In this document: positions 14,301 to 23,405 of the stretch, piece by piece
Layout: every line of letters begins with the position of its first letter
Position numbering within the stretch: the stretch's first letter is position 1
Assembly: GCA_030525705.1 (NCBI GenBank)
Contig: JAUNEE010000013.1
Coordinates: forward strand, 1-33,545
Length of the DNA stretch: 33,545 nt
Direction: 5' to 3'
Source of the DNA: Moraxella sp.
Lineage (GTDB): Bacteria > Pseudomonadota > Gammaproteobacteria > Pseudomonadales > Moraxellaceae
The notes under the pieces: generated by a model
What the model saw: the letters and a program-made list of their open reading frames with translations, nothing else
Told to the model about the DNA's origin: nothing
The model's database searches: none
Translations under genes and position numbers: made by a program

Positions 14301-14951
14301 TTGAAAAACAAAGAAAAAACCCATTATCAAATTTTGGGCATTAAAAAAAGTGCCACGATTGGCGAAATCAAAGTCGCCTACCGCAAACGCATTGCCAAAA
14401 CACACCCCGACAAAAACACCGACAGCGACCACGACAACGAAGCGTGGCGGATTAACCTTGCCTACCACACCCTAAAAGACCCAAAACGGCGGGCGGAATA
14501 TGATAGGAAACTGGTTGCCGAAAGCCTGTTAAATCAAACGATTGCGGGGGTTAAGCTTTCTGATGTGGCGGACAATTTGGACAGTTTTGTCCACCGCACC
14601 GCCTACAATGCCAAAGTGGTGGGACGGCAGTTTGCTTATAATTTAAACAATTTACAAAAAACTGTTCAAAACAATCTACAACAAAAACTCGCCCAAAAAG
14701 ACGAGCCGCTCACCCTAAAAGTACTGCCATGGCAAGCCCTACTAGGCGATGAGATTTTGTTTAATTTTGATGATAGGACGTTTAAAATCAAACTGCCCGA
14801 AGGCGTGCAGACGGGGGCATTATTAAAGCTTCAGACGGGAGGTCAGCCCCTACTGGTACAGATTGTGATTATCACGCCAAGCACCATGACAAACGAGCAA
14901 AAAGTGCTATGGCAAGCGTTAAAAGCAAGCTATCAAGACAGCCATTACTAA
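14301..14951 (+). CDS. J-domain co-chaperone, short DnaJ-like
   Basis: A 216-residue protein with an N-terminal J domain (residues 6-70) bearing the H-P-D motif (T-H-P-D-K-N), which stimulates DnaK. It has no G/F region and no zinc-finger. A single C-terminal beta domain (about 130-190, with L-P-E-G-V-Q-T-G-A-L-L-K-L) resembles one half of the DnaJ/CbpA substrate-binding region. The start is TTG with AGGA 8 bp upstream. A shared terminator follows at once. Confidence 0.85.
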   Translation: MKNKEKTHYQILGIKKSATIGEIKVAYRKRIAKTHPDKNTDSDHDNEAWRINLAYHTLKDPKRRAEYDRKLVAESLLNQTIAGVKLSDVADNLDSFVHRTAYNAKVVGRQFAYNLNNLQKTVQNNLQQKLAQKDEPLTLKVLPWQALLGDEILFNFDDRTFKIKLPEGVQTGALLKLQTGGQPLLVQIVIITPSTMTNEQKVLWQALKASYQDSHY

Positions 14952-14978
14952 AAAACCTCTTATTGCTAAGAGGTTTTT
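14951..14978. terminator. Bidirectional terminator between convergent genes
   Basis: AAAAACCTCTTA and TAAGAGGTTTTT form a perfect 12-bp stem around TTGC. It serves the J-domain gene on the plus strand and the gene ending at 15000 on the minus strand. Confidence 0.88.
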
Positions 14979-14999
14979 GTTTGCTAAAAATAGCTAAAC

Positions 15000-15182
15000 T
15001 TAGATGCCAGTTGCTGCTTTAAACGCACCTTCATCAAAGTCAGCACCATGTGTCACAACCACAGTACCGCTGTCTTTGTTTACGTTTACGAAAAGTACGC
15101 CTGCAACGCCTTCGCCTTTGGCAACGATGGCATCAGCAGCGGCTTGGTCAGCAACGGTAGTTTGAAATTGAGTTTGTGGCAT
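15000..15182 (-). CDS. 60-residue protein, possible metal-free HMA-like fold
   Basis: The protein starts MPQTQFQTTVADQAAADAIV (AGGAG 7 bp before the ATG at 15182) and ends F-K-A-A-T-G-I. The order of strands and helices (T-T-V...D-A-I-V-A-K...V-A-G-V-L-F-V-N-V...G-T-V-V-V-T-H...F-K-A-A) resembles a beta-alpha-beta-beta-alpha heavy-metal-associated domain. It has no cysteines, so no CxxC metal site. The function is unknown and the fold is inferred by eye. Confidence 0.65.
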   Translation of the reverse strand: MPQTQFQTTVADQAAADAIVAKGEGVAGVLFVNVNKDSGTVVVTHGADFDEGAFKAATGI

Positions 15183-15239
15183 GGGAATGCTCCTATCTAT
15201 CAGTGGTGAGAACGCCAAAAAATTCACATTGCGGTTCAT

Positions 15240-15645
15240 TACTATATATCATTATACTTTTAAGTATAACTTCACAATAATAAAGACACCCTACGCAATG
15301 CAATTATCCCTATTAAACCACAAAATAAAAACAAGTCAAGTGTATATTTTAACTTCTCTAATATTCCGATAAAATGCCAAAAAACGTTACTAAAACGGTA
15401 TTTTGTCTATTTTTATCATAAAATCCCCTTAAAAAATCTCTGAACGCTTAGTGGTTTTTGGCTTGGATTGACCTTGGATAACTGCGGTTGCATTCATTTA
15501 TATTTGTGTCACATTTTTCTATAAAAGTATTGCATTATTAAGACAGCCTAAACAAATCGGCGGTGGGTTTTTACATCGCTTTCCACTATAATAGCCTGTT
15601 ATTTTTTCTTGTTTTTATTATTAAGATTATTTAAAGAGTAAAATT
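15240..15645. other. Divergent intergenic region
   Basis: This region separates the 60-residue gene from the phosphoesterase gene. No coding frame is convincing. The clearest structure is the operator-like inverted repeat at 15252-15269. The rest is AT-rich, with no recognised site. Confidence 0.55.
15252..15269 (-). promoter_or_regulatory. Inverted repeat overlapping a -10 box
   Basis: TTATACTT-TT-AAGTATAA is an 8+8 bp inverted repeat. On the minus strand its end forms TATAAT, about 70 bp before the 60-residue gene, so it may be an operator over a promoter. Confidence 0.4.
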
Positions 15646-16761
15646 ATGCGTTGGTTAATTATCACCGCCATCATCATCGGTATGCAAGGGCTGAATTTCG
15701 GATTGGCAAAAAGTCTGCATTGGCTTGTGCGTCCTTGGTGGTCGGCGGGGTTTTTGCCCATTGCCATCGTTGTATTTATTCTAAGCAATGCCCTCTTTGC
15801 CACGCTGTTCATCGGACAGTTTCGCTTGGCGATTGGCTGGCTTGCGGTTTTATGGCTATGGTCGCTGTCGGCACTGCTGAGTGTCGGGCTGATTTATGGG
15901 CTGAACAAGGCAGGCGTGGTCTTAGTTTTGCCTGAACGACTGCTGGCAGTGGCAAGCTTTGGGCTGGTGCTAGGATTTGCGGTATATAATGCCTACGCCC
16001 CCACGGTGCGTCACCTTGCCATCGAAATTGACAAGCCCCTGCCCACGCCCGTCCGCCTTGCGGTGGCGAGCGATTTACACCTTGGTAAGATGTTCGGTAA
16101 GCGTGAACTGGCATTATTAGAAACGCTCATAAAAACGCACGAGGTTGACCTTTTGCTGATGCCAGGGGACATCATGGACGATGACACCGAGCAGTTTGAA
16201 AAATTAGAAATGGCGGACGCTCTGCAGCGTGCCATGACCGCCCCTCGCTTCGGCACGGTGGCGACACTGGGCAACCACGACCTTTACCGCACCCACGCCT
16301 ATCGCAGTATCACGCAAGCCATCATTGACGGTGGGGCGATTTTACTCAATGACGACAGTACCACCTTGACCCTCAAAAAAGATGGAAAAACCAGCACGCT
16401 TGCCATCATCGGGCGTTATGACGACCACCACAACAGCCGCCTACCCACCGCCGCACTCCTAAAAGACGTGGACACCCGCCTGCCCGTGGTGCTTGTCGAC
16501 CACCGCCCAAGCGACATCGACACGCACGCCACCCTGCCCATCGACCTACAAGTCTCAGGGCATACGCACAACGGGCAAGTCTTCCCTGCTAACTTCATCG
16601 TCAAAGCCATTAACCGTGTGGGCTACGGCTATGAAAAGATTAACGACACGCACTTTTTGGTGTCGTCTGGTTTTGGGTTTTGGGGTGTGCCGTTTCGTCT
16701 AGGTTCACGCTCGGAGATTTGGGTGATTGATGTAACGGGCAAGGACAACGCCATGCCCTAA
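15646..16761 (+). CDS. Membrane-anchored metallophosphoesterase (YkuE/YaeI-like)
   Basis: A 371-residue protein with about four N-terminal membrane helices (residues 2-118), then a calcineurin-like phosphoesterase domain. Motifs in order: S-D-L-H-L-G (142-147), G-D-I-M-D-D (174-179), G-N-H-D, D-H-R-P and G-H-T-H-N-G-Q. These form the two-metal centre. Relatives act on phosphodiester bonds of lipids or nucleotides; the substrate cannot be told from sequence. A weak RBS (AAAGAG) precedes the ATG. Confidence 0.88.
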   Translation: MRWLIITAIIIGMQGLNFGLAKSLHWLVRPWWSAGFLPIAIVVFILSNALFATLFIGQFRLAIGWLAVLWLWSLSALLSVGLIYGLNKAGVVLVLPERLLAVASFGLVLGFAVYNAYAPTVRHLAIEIDKPLPTPVRLAVASDLHLGKMFGKRELALLETLIKTHEVDLLLMPGDIMDDDTEQFEKLEMADALQRAMTAPRFGTVATLGNHDLYRTHAYRSITQAIIDGGAILLNDDSTTLTLKKDGKTSTLAIIGRYDDHHNSRLPTAALLKDVDTRLPVVLVDHRPSDIDTHATLPIDLQVSGHTHNGQVFPANFIVKAINRVGYGYEKINDTHFLVSSGFGFWGVPFRLGSRSEIWVIDVTGKDNAMP

Positions 16762-16907
16762 GCGTCGCTTAAGCGGTGAATGTCTGCATTGATAAAACAG
16801 CAATGCTATTCACACAAAGCCACTTTACCAAAATCCACACGCTGTTTATAATAGTAGATTAGTTAATTTTTTATGCCGATAGCATTTAACCATTTCTAGG
16901 ACACATC

Positions 16908-18476
16908 ATGACCACACCAACTTTTTCTTTGCCCACTTGGCTCACCCCTACCCACCTCTCCACCCTACAACGAGGCATTGAAAAAGAAGGGCTTAGAATG
17001 GCGGATACAGGCTATTCTGCCAAGACGCCCCACCCACATTCACTTGGCTCAAAGCTGACCCACCCTTATATCACCACCGATTATTCAGAAAATCTTTTGG
17101 AATTGATTACCCCACCTTATAAGACCATTGACGAGGCGTTAGAGATGCTGACCAAACTGCATATTTTGGTGCATAAGTCCCTAGAAAACAACGAAGTGAT
17201 GTGGGGCTTGTCAATGCCGTGTATGCTCTCGGATAAGGACAAGGACATTCCTTTGGCGGACTATGGCACTTCAAACATCGGCAAACTAAAAACCCTGTAC
17301 CGCTCAGGGCTTGGCGTGCGATATGGGCGTAAAATGCAGACCATTGCAGGACTGCATTATAATTTCTCCATTGGCGATGAGCTTTTTAATGCGTGGTATG
17401 AGACAACGGACAAAGCCATATCATTTGCCGAATTTAAAAATGCCAAATACCTAGCACTCATTCGTAACTTTAAACGCCTAAGCCCCATCGTCCTGTATCT
17501 GACAGGGGCAAGCCCAAGCGTCTGTGCTTGTTTTGTCAAGGGCAAAGACCACAATTTACAGCCTTTAACCGAGCAAAAAAACAGCTACTACGCTCCCAAT
17601 GCCACTTCACTTCGTATGGGCAAACTTGGCTACACCAACAGCGTGCAAAAAGATTTGGATATTCGTTATAATGATTTGAATGAGTACATCAAAGGCTTGC
17701 GAGGTGCGATTCGCACGCCCTTTGCCGACTTTACCGCCATCGGTGTGGACGACAAGGACGGCAACCCCATTCAAATCAACGACCACATTCTACAAATTGA
17801 AAATGAATTTTATAGCCCCATTCGCCCCAAACAAATCACCAAATCAGGCGAAACGCCCACAGCAGCCCTAGATGAGCGAGGCATTGCTTATATTGAGTTT
17901 CGAGCCATTGACCTTGACCCATACAGTCCGATTGGTATTTCTAAGACGACTGCCTGCTTTTTGGAGATTTTGGCGTTGTATTGTCTATTGACACCATCTG
18001 CTGAACTTTTGCCAGATGAAGAACAAGAAATCGCCCAAAATATTGAAACCATTGTCAATAATGGGCGAGATGATAAGGTAGAAATTTTGGTTGATGGTCA
18101 AAGTGTCAATTTTAAAGAATGGCTATTAAATCATTTAACAAAAATGCAAGACATTGCCGAAATTTTTGATAAATCTTATCAAACAAGCGACTATGGCAAT
18201 GCCTTAAAACAAATGCAAAGTTTGGCAAATAACAGTGATTTAACGCCGTCCGCTCGCTTGATTAAAGACAGCTTAGAATATGGTAGCACTTGGAGGGCAG
18301 GCAAGGCACTATCCGACAAGCACCGTGAAACTCTGCTCGCCACGCCGATAAGTGATGAGGATTTGGCACACTTTGAGACCATCGCCAAAGCCTCGTGGGA
18401 CGAGCAAAAATCTTTGGAAAACCAAGATGATGTGTCGTTTTATGACTATGTTCAGCAGTATCGCCATTTTGAGTAA
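16908..18476 (+). CDS. gshA: Glutamate-cysteine ligase
   Basis: A 522-residue cytoplasmic enzyme that joins glutamate and cysteine with ATP, the first step of glutathione synthesis. It matches the proteobacterial GshA type: R-G-I-E-K-E-G-L-R near the N-terminus, T-D-Y-S-E-N-L-L-E-L-I-T-P (about 58-70), and G-L-H-Y-N-F-S. The length agrees with the family (about 520). AGGA lies 8 bp before the ATG. The dsbB gene starts 5 bp after its stop, linking two thiol-redox genes. Confidence 0.95.
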   Translation: MTTPTFSLPTWLTPTHLSTLQRGIEKEGLRMADTGYSAKTPHPHSLGSKLTHPYITTDYSENLLELITPPYKTIDEALEMLTKLHILVHKSLENNEVMWGLSMPCMLSDKDKDIPLADYGTSNIGKLKTLYRSGLGVRYGRKMQTIAGLHYNFSIGDELFNAWYETTDKAISFAEFKNAKYLALIRNFKRLSPIVLYLTGASPSVCACFVKGKDHNLQPLTEQKNSYYAPNATSLRMGKLGYTNSVQKDLDIRYNDLNEYIKGLRGAIRTPFADFTAIGVDDKDGNPIQINDHILQIENEFYSPIRPKQITKSGETPTAALDERGIAYIEFRAIDLDPYSPIGISKTTACFLEILALYCLLTPSAELLPDEEQEIAQNIETIVNNGRDDKVEILVDGQSVNFKEWLLNHLTKMQDIAEIFDKSYQTSDYGNALKQMQSLANNSDLTPSARLIKDSLEYGSTWRAGKALSDKHRETLLATPISDEDLAHFETIAKASWDEQKSLENQDDVSFYDYVQQYRHFE

Positions 18477-18481
18477 AAACA

Positions 18482-18991
18482 ATGAAAAAACTCCTATACA
18501 GCCCCAGAATTTTATTTTTTATCCTTGCCTTATTTAGTGTGATTGGCACGGCGTACGCTTTGTATTTGCAGCAAGTATTATTTTTATTGCCGTGTAATTT
18601 ATGCATTTTGCAGCGGATTGGGCTTTGGGTGATGGGACTGTTTTCACTCCTCTTTGCCCTTGTTAATCCCAAAAAAAATTGGCTAAAATGGGGCTTGTGG
18701 GGTCTGTCTTTTATCGGGATTTTGTGGTCGTTTGGGGTTGCCGTTCGTCATAGCTTTATGATTTGGTTTCCGCCTGATGAAATTCCGTCTTGTGGGGCGA
18801 GCCTTGATTATTTAATGCAAACCGTCCCAGCCCTAGACGCTTTAAAACTGGTGTTATCCTCCCCCGGCAACTGCTTAGATGTGTCGTGGACTTTGTTTGG
18901 CTTATCCATTCCAGAACAAAGTTTGATATTTTTTGCAGGACTTACCTTGGGGCATTTGTGGCTGGCTAAGCTGATTTTTAAGAAATCATAA
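18482..18991 (+). CDS. dsbB: Disulfide bond formation protein B
   Basis: A 169-residue inner-membrane protein that reoxidises DsbA and passes electrons to quinone. Four membrane helices are evident. The first periplasmic loop has C-N-L-C (residues 38-41). The second has the C...C pair (S-C-G-A-S near 104 and G-N-C near 131). The conserved Q-R after C-N-L-C-I-L is present. It follows gshA by 5 bp and is probably co-transcribed. Confidence 0.94.
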   Translation: MKKLLYSPRILFFILALFSVIGTAYALYLQQVLFLLPCNLCILQRIGLWVMGLFSLLFALVNPKKNWLKWGLWGLSFIGILWSFGVAVRHSFMIWFPPDEIPSCGASLDYLMQTVPALDALKLVLSSPGNCLDVSWTLFGLSIPEQSLIFFAGLTLGHLWLAKLIFKKS

Positions 18992-18995
18992 GTTA

Positions 18996-19166
18996 ATGCA
19001 AAAACTCGCCCGCCATACTTTTTTAACTTTTTATTTGATAAATTCATTGCTATTGCTGATTGAATGGTATTCGTCTGATTGGCAATTTTTGGGTTATTGG
19101 ACACCCAAAATGATTGGGTGGAGCTGGCTAATTGGTACGCTGATTTTAATTGTTGTGTTTTGGTAA
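18996..19166 (+). CDS. Small membrane protein downstream of dsbB
   Basis: A 56-residue protein, MQKLARHTFLTFYLINSLLL and onward, with two hydrophobic segments (about 8-22 and 40-56) and several tryptophans. It starts 4 bp after the dsbB stop, so it belongs to the same operon. The family was not recognised. Confidence 0.6.
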   Translation: MQKLARHTFLTFYLINSLLLLIEWYSSDWQFLGYWTPKMIGWSWLIGTLILIVVFW

Positions 19167-19193
19167 AAACGCTGGGTAAAGTTTTATGGGGCG

Positions 19194-19601
19194 TTGCTGT
19201 TGTCAATGGTGGGGCTAAGCATTTTGCCAATGGCAATTCCATTTTTTGGGCTGATGCTCTTTTTTAGCACCATTGATGATTATCAGCAAATCACCCTAAA
19301 TGACACTTATCGCTTAGAAGTGACTCGGCACAGCGTGTTATCAATGCCCCGAGTGTATATTTATCAAAAACAAAATGCCCTATTTGAAAAAAATACCCAC
19401 CGCCCATTTTTTGATGACATTGCCGAAACCATTTTAGAACCCAAAACCTATGATGAAAGGTTGCAAATTGATGATTTACCGCCTTATTTGGACAATGCCC
19501 GTTTTGTCAATGAAAATACAGATGGGATTTTTGTGGAATATGAATTGCAAGGGCGTAAAAAAGTGATTTTTCATTCTTTTGGCGAAAATGACGGCTATTA
19601 G
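19194..19601 (+). CDS. Hypothetical membrane-anchored protein
   Basis: A protein of up to 135 residues with one N-terminal hydrophobic segment (about residues 1-24) and a soluble, acidic, beta-prone domain. The start is uncertain: a TTG at 19194 or an ATG at 19206. It lies 27 bp after the 56-residue membrane protein and is probably the last gene of the gshA-dsbB unit. The family was not recognised. Confidence 0.65.
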   Translation: MLLSMVGLSILPMAIPFFGLMLFFSTIDDYQQITLNDTYRLEVTRHSVLSMPRVYIYQKQNALFEKNTHRPFFDDIAETILEPKTYDERLQIDDLPPYLDNARFVNENTDGIFVEYELQGRKKVIFHSFGENDGY

Positions 19602-19680
19602 CCATCTAAATTCTCCCCCAAGTCGCCCCAAAATCTGCTAAAATACCCTCATTTTATCTTTTAAATTTTTGAGAAAACCT

Positions 19681-21042
19681 ATGCACATTCATATTCTTGG
19701 TATTTGTGGCACTTTTATGGGGTCTTTGGCTCTTTTGGCAAGAGAGCTTGGGCATACTGTAACAGGCTCTGACCAAAATGTCTATCCGCCAATGTCCACC
19801 CAGCTAGAAAACGCAGGCATACAGCTGATGCAAGGCTATGACCGCTCACACCTACAAAACCCCACGCCTGATTTGGTGGTGGTCGGCAATGCAATGAAGC
19901 GAGGCATTGATGCGGTGGAATATTTGCTGGATAGTGGACTTGCCTATACCTCAGGGCCGCAGTTTTTGGCGGATTATATCTTACAAGGCAAGCACACTTT
20001 GGCGGTTGCTGGCACGCACGGCAAAACCACAACTTCCACAATGCTTGCTTGGGTGCTGGACTTTGCAGGGCTTAATCCAAGTTTTCTTATCGGCGGTGTG
20101 CCACTGGGTTTTCCCCAAAGTGCCAGATTGACAAATAGCCCCTATTTTGTGGTGGAAGCGGACGAGTACGACAGTGCGTTTTTTGATAAACGCTCAAAAT
20201 TTGTCCATTATCGCCCCAAGACTGCCATTTTAAATAACTTAGAATTTGACCACGCCGATATTTTTGACGATTTAGCCGCCATTCAAAAGCAGTTTCATCA
20301 TCTGGTTCGCACTATCCCAAGTCAGGGGCAAATCATCTATCCTGTATCGGAGACAAGTATTGATGAAGTCTTGGCAATGGGCTGCTGGTCGCCTGTTGTC
20401 CGTACAGGTTTGGACGGCGACAATGCCGATTTGACCGCTCGCCTGCTTCGTGATGATGGTTCTTATTTTGAAGTATTACAAAATGGCAAAACGGTCGGCA
20501 CGGTCAATTGGCAAATGACAGGCAAGCATAATGTAATGAATGCCTTGTCGGTGATTGGGGCGGCGTTGCATATTGGCATAGAAATGGCGGTGGCGTGTGA
20601 GGCGTTGTCTAAGTTTGCTGGCGTAAAAAGACGAATGGAGCTGATTGGCAATGTGGGGGGTGTTGAAATTTATGATGACTTTGCCCATCACCCCACCGCC
20701 ATTGCCACCACTTTGGACGGTGCCAGAAAAAAAGTAGGCAAGCGTAAAATTTGGGCAATCATCGAGCCAAGAAGCAACACAATGAAACTTGGCGTGTACC
20801 AGTCCCAGCTTGCTCCAAGTGCAAGCCTTGCCGACAGCGTGATTTGGTATGAGCCTGTTGGACTAGACTGGTCGGTCAAAAACGCCATTGGCAACATAGA
20901 TGGGCAAATGGTGATGAATGACATTGATGAAATCGTTGGGCATTTGGCGGATAATGTCGGAGCGGACGATGTCGTTATTGTGATGAGTAATGGTGGGTTT
21001 GGGGGGATTCACGACAAAATCGTGCAGGCACTTAGCATCTAA
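19681..21042 (+). CDS. mpl: UDP-MurNAc:L-Ala-gamma-D-Glu-meso-DAP ligase
   Basis: A 453-residue Mur ligase that recycles peptidoglycan tripeptide by attaching it to UDP-MurNAc. The N-terminus (H-I-H-I-L-G-I-C-G-T-F-M-G) is the Mpl type. The ATP loop is G-T-H-G-K-T-T-T (near 111-118). E-A-D-E-Y-D-S-A-F-F-D-K and Y-D-D-F-A-H-H-P-T-A are also diagnostic. The ATG at 19681 is taken rather than the in-frame TTG four codons earlier. A strong terminator follows. Confidence 0.95.
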   Translation: MHIHILGICGTFMGSLALLARELGHTVTGSDQNVYPPMSTQLENAGIQLMQGYDRSHLQNPTPDLVVVGNAMKRGIDAVEYLLDSGLAYTSGPQFLADYILQGKHTLAVAGTHGKTTTSTMLAWVLDFAGLNPSFLIGGVPLGFPQSARLTNSPYFVVEADEYDSAFFDKRSKFVHYRPKTAILNNLEFDHADIFDDLAAIQKQFHHLVRTIPSQGQIIYPVSETSIDEVLAMGCWSPVVRTGLDGDNADLTARLLRDDGSYFEVLQNGKTVGTVNWQMTGKHNVMNALSVIGAALHIGIEMAVACEALSKFAGVKRRMELIGNVGGVEIYDDFAHHPTAIATTLDGARKKVGKRKIWAIIEPRSNTMKLGVYQSQLAPSASLADSVIWYEPVGLDWSVKNAIGNIDGQMVMNDIDEIVGHLADNVGADDVVIVMSNGGFGGIHDKIVQALSI

Positions 21043-21049
21043 AAACACA

Positions 21050-21074
21050 AAACGGGCGATTTGCCCGTTTTTTT
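21050..21074 (+). terminator. Terminator of mpl
   Basis: AAACGGGC and GCCCGTTT form an 8-bp stem around GATTT, followed by TTTT, 7 bp after the mpl stop. It also faces the convergent lipoprotein gene. Confidence 0.87.
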
Positions 21075-21095
21075 ATGCACAGCCCAAAAGCAGCT

Positions 21096-22238
21096 CTACT
21101 CAATGGGCAGACCTTGCTTTTTGGCGGTGCTAATGCAGGCTTGGTAGCGTTTGTCGACATTAGTCGCGAACCAGTTGGTATTATAATCCCGAGACAGCTT
21201 CACCCCTGAAATGACCACTTCAGGCATGATGGCGTAACTTGGTTCTTTGCCCATAGCAGCGTAGGCTTTTTTGACGGCTTGATAGGTGGCGGTACTTTCA
21301 AATTTCGCCGATTTTTCTTTTTTCAAATCTTGACGGATTTGGGCAGCGGTTAGCCCAAGCTTATCTGCCACAGCAATGAGCGCGGTCTCGGTTTGACCTT
21401 TTTCAGCTCTCGGGCTGCCATCTTTGTAAATCAACAAATCCCCATCAAGCGAAAGCTTCTTGCCACTTAAAGTCGCCACTTGGCGTTGAAATGCGGCATT
21501 TCGGCTAGAATACATACCAGAATTATAATCGGCAAAACGATACAACGGCTTATCATAGTCCGCCTGATACAACATCAGTCGATGAATGCCGTAATACAAG
21601 CCGCCATAACGGCTGTATAAATCATCACGCAGGTCGTCATCAGTCATGTTCGCACGGCGATGGTCTTTGGCATAATCGATATGCACTTGCATAGAACCTA
21701 GGGTGGTGATGGGGTTTAATTTTTCATCAATGCCCTTGCCCAAAAACTTGGCAGCATCATTCACCACGCCCACTTTATAACTTTCCCCGAAGTGGGCGAA
21801 CATTTTTCTGTACAGCTCGTCCAGCTCTCGCTCGGTTTTTACCGCTTTGATTTGTTTGATAAAGTTGTTTTCTGGCGTAGGCTTGGTTGCCAGCATTTTT
21901 TTAAACACGCCTGCCATGTTTTTACCCAGCTTTTCTTCCAGCTTCTCTTCAAGTGCCGCCAAAGAAGTCACCCCAAGATTTGGCACGACAGGGTCAGCAG
22001 AAAAATTCGACTCTTGGTCAATGATGGCAACGCTGGTGCAGATATTGACGGTGGTTTTTTCTATTTTTAGGGTGTCGAACACCTTTGCTATGTCTTCTGC
22101 CCACGCCTCACGCTCTTTGACCCTGTTTGGGATTAGACTTGCGATTTGGGCGTTGGTAAGGGTGGATTTTTCTGGCAAAGTCTCTTGACAGCCCACTAAA
22201 AACACACCCAAAAGCCCCGCTAAAAGCGTCCACCGCAT
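21096..22238 (-). CDS. DUF1615-family lipoprotein, lytic-transglycosylase-like
   Basis: A 380-residue lipoprotein: MRWTLLAGLLGVFLVG-C gives a lipobox with Cys 17. The body starts L-I-P-N-R-V-K-E-R-E-A-W-A-E-D-I and later has I-I-D-Q-E-S-N-F, reminiscent of the E-S motif of lysozyme-like transglycosylases, then Y-N-S-G-M-Y. This fits the DUF1615 family, thought to act on peptidoglycan. The ATG at 22238 overlaps the tesB stop (TAATG); another ATG lies two codons earlier. Activity is not proven. Confidence 0.8.
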   Translation of the reverse strand: MRWTLLAGLLGVFLVGCQETLPEKSTLTNAQIASLIPNRVKEREAWAEDIAKVFDTLKIEKTTVNICTSVAIIDQESNFSADPVVPNLGVTSLAALEEKLEEKLGKNMAGVFKKMLATKPTPENNFIKQIKAVKTERELDELYRKMFAHFGESYKVGVVNDAAKFLGKGIDEKLNPITTLGSMQVHIDYAKDHRRANMTDDDLRDDLYSRYGGLYYGIHRLMLYQADYDKPLYRFADYNSGMYSSRNAAFQRQVATLSGKKLSLDGDLLIYKDGSPRAEKGQTETALIAVADKLGLTAAQIRQDLKKEKSAKFESTATYQAVKKAYAAMGKEPSYAIMPEVVISGVKLSRDYNTNWFATNVDKRYQACISTAKKQGLPIE

Positions 22239-23155
22239 TAACATTTGCCCAAATCCATCAGACGCATTAAGCCCTCTTGCTGCGTGGTTGCCACCAGTTT
22301 TCCGTCCTGCCAAAACTGCCCATGATTTAAGCCTTTATCGAAACTTGTGCTATCGCTCCACATTTCATACAAAAGCCACTCACGCACATCAAAGGGACGA
22401 TGAAAATGCATAGAATGGTCAATGCTGGCAATCTGCAAACCCGCACTGCCATAAGTCAGCCCATGGCTCATCAGCCCTGTACTCACCAAATAAAAGTCAG
22501 ACGAAAATGCCAAAAGCGCTTGGTGAATTGCTATGCTATCCTCAGTTAACGCAGGAATAGACAGCCACGTCGCCTGCTTGGGCGGCATGGGTTCTGGCGT
22601 GATGGGGTCTTTTTCTGTAATCGGTTTAATCAGCACATGACGCTCACGCATAAAGCGTTCTTTTAGTACCTCGGGGACTTTGTGCAGGTATTTGACTTTG
22701 AGTTCTTGCTCGGTTTTTAGGGTATCTGGCGTGGGGTAGTTTGGCATGGCGGATTGATAAGACAGCCCAAGCTCGTCCATCGGTGAAAAAGACGCCATCA
22801 TACTAAAAATCAAATGACGCTCACCGTTAATGTGCTGAACAGCGGTGATTTGACGGGCAGACAGACTTCTGCCATCACGCAGCCGTGTCACTTCATAATG
22901 CACAGGGTAGTGAATGTCCCCACCCCTTAAAAAATACCCGTGCAAACTATGGCACGGCTTTGGGGTGTTTAGGCTATGAAAACCCGCCATCAACGCCTGT
23001 GCCAGCACTTGCCCGCCAAAAACCCTAGGTCCGACATAATCATAACTTTCCCCCACGAACACGTCTTTTTCTGTTTCGGTGAGTGTGAGCGTCTTTAATA
23101 GCTGAGCAACCAATGCGACTTGGTCGCCGTGTAAGGTATATGATGTGCTGGTCAT
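22238..23155 (-). CDS. tesB: Acyl-CoA thioesterase II
   Basis: A 305-residue double hot-dog thioesterase that hydrolyses acyl-CoA. N-terminal half: F-G-G-Q-V-L-A-Q-A-L and H-S-L-H-G-Y-F-L-R-G-G. C-terminal half: S-I-D-H-S-M-H-F-H-R-P-F, which carries the catalytic Asp, and T-Q-Q-E-G-L-M-R with the active-site Gln. The length fits TesB (about 286-300). It is the upstream gene of the pair with the DUF1615 lipoprotein. Confidence 0.93.
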   Translation of the reverse strand: MTSTSYTLHGDQVALVAQLLKTLTLTETEKDVFVGESYDYVGPRVFGGQVLAQALMAGFHSLNTPKPCHSLHGYFLRGGDIHYPVHYEVTRLRDGRSLSARQITAVQHINGERHLIFSMMASFSPMDELGLSYQSAMPNYPTPDTLKTEQELKVKYLHKVPEVLKERFMRERHVLIKPITEKDPITPEPMPPKQATWLSIPALTEDSIAIHQALLAFSSDFYLVSTGLMSHGLTYGSAGLQIASIDHSMHFHRPFDVREWLLYEMWSDSTSFDKGLNHGQFWQDGKLVATTQQEGLMRLMDLGKC

Positions 23156-23405
23156 TTTTTCCCAATGCGTGTTTTGTTTTTATAAAAAATCTATCCCACT
23201 TATCCATCCTTAAGGACGAAAAGCACCGATAATTATAGCATTTTTTTCACGCTTGGCGTAGGGTGTCGGCTTTGGGCAAGTTTTTTCGACATTTTTAGGA
23301 CAAGCTGTCAAATCAGAGCAACACAAGCTAATGCATTCTTGGCGGTCTCATGCTAAAATAGACAAAATCATTTCATTTTTCGTAAGTCTTGCCGAGCGGC
23401 ACATC

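Noticed and set aside
23331..23405. N-terminal extension of PlsB by 25 residues
   Set aside because: It lies in what looks like the untranslated region; the ATG at 23406 gives a typical family start. Not excluded completely.
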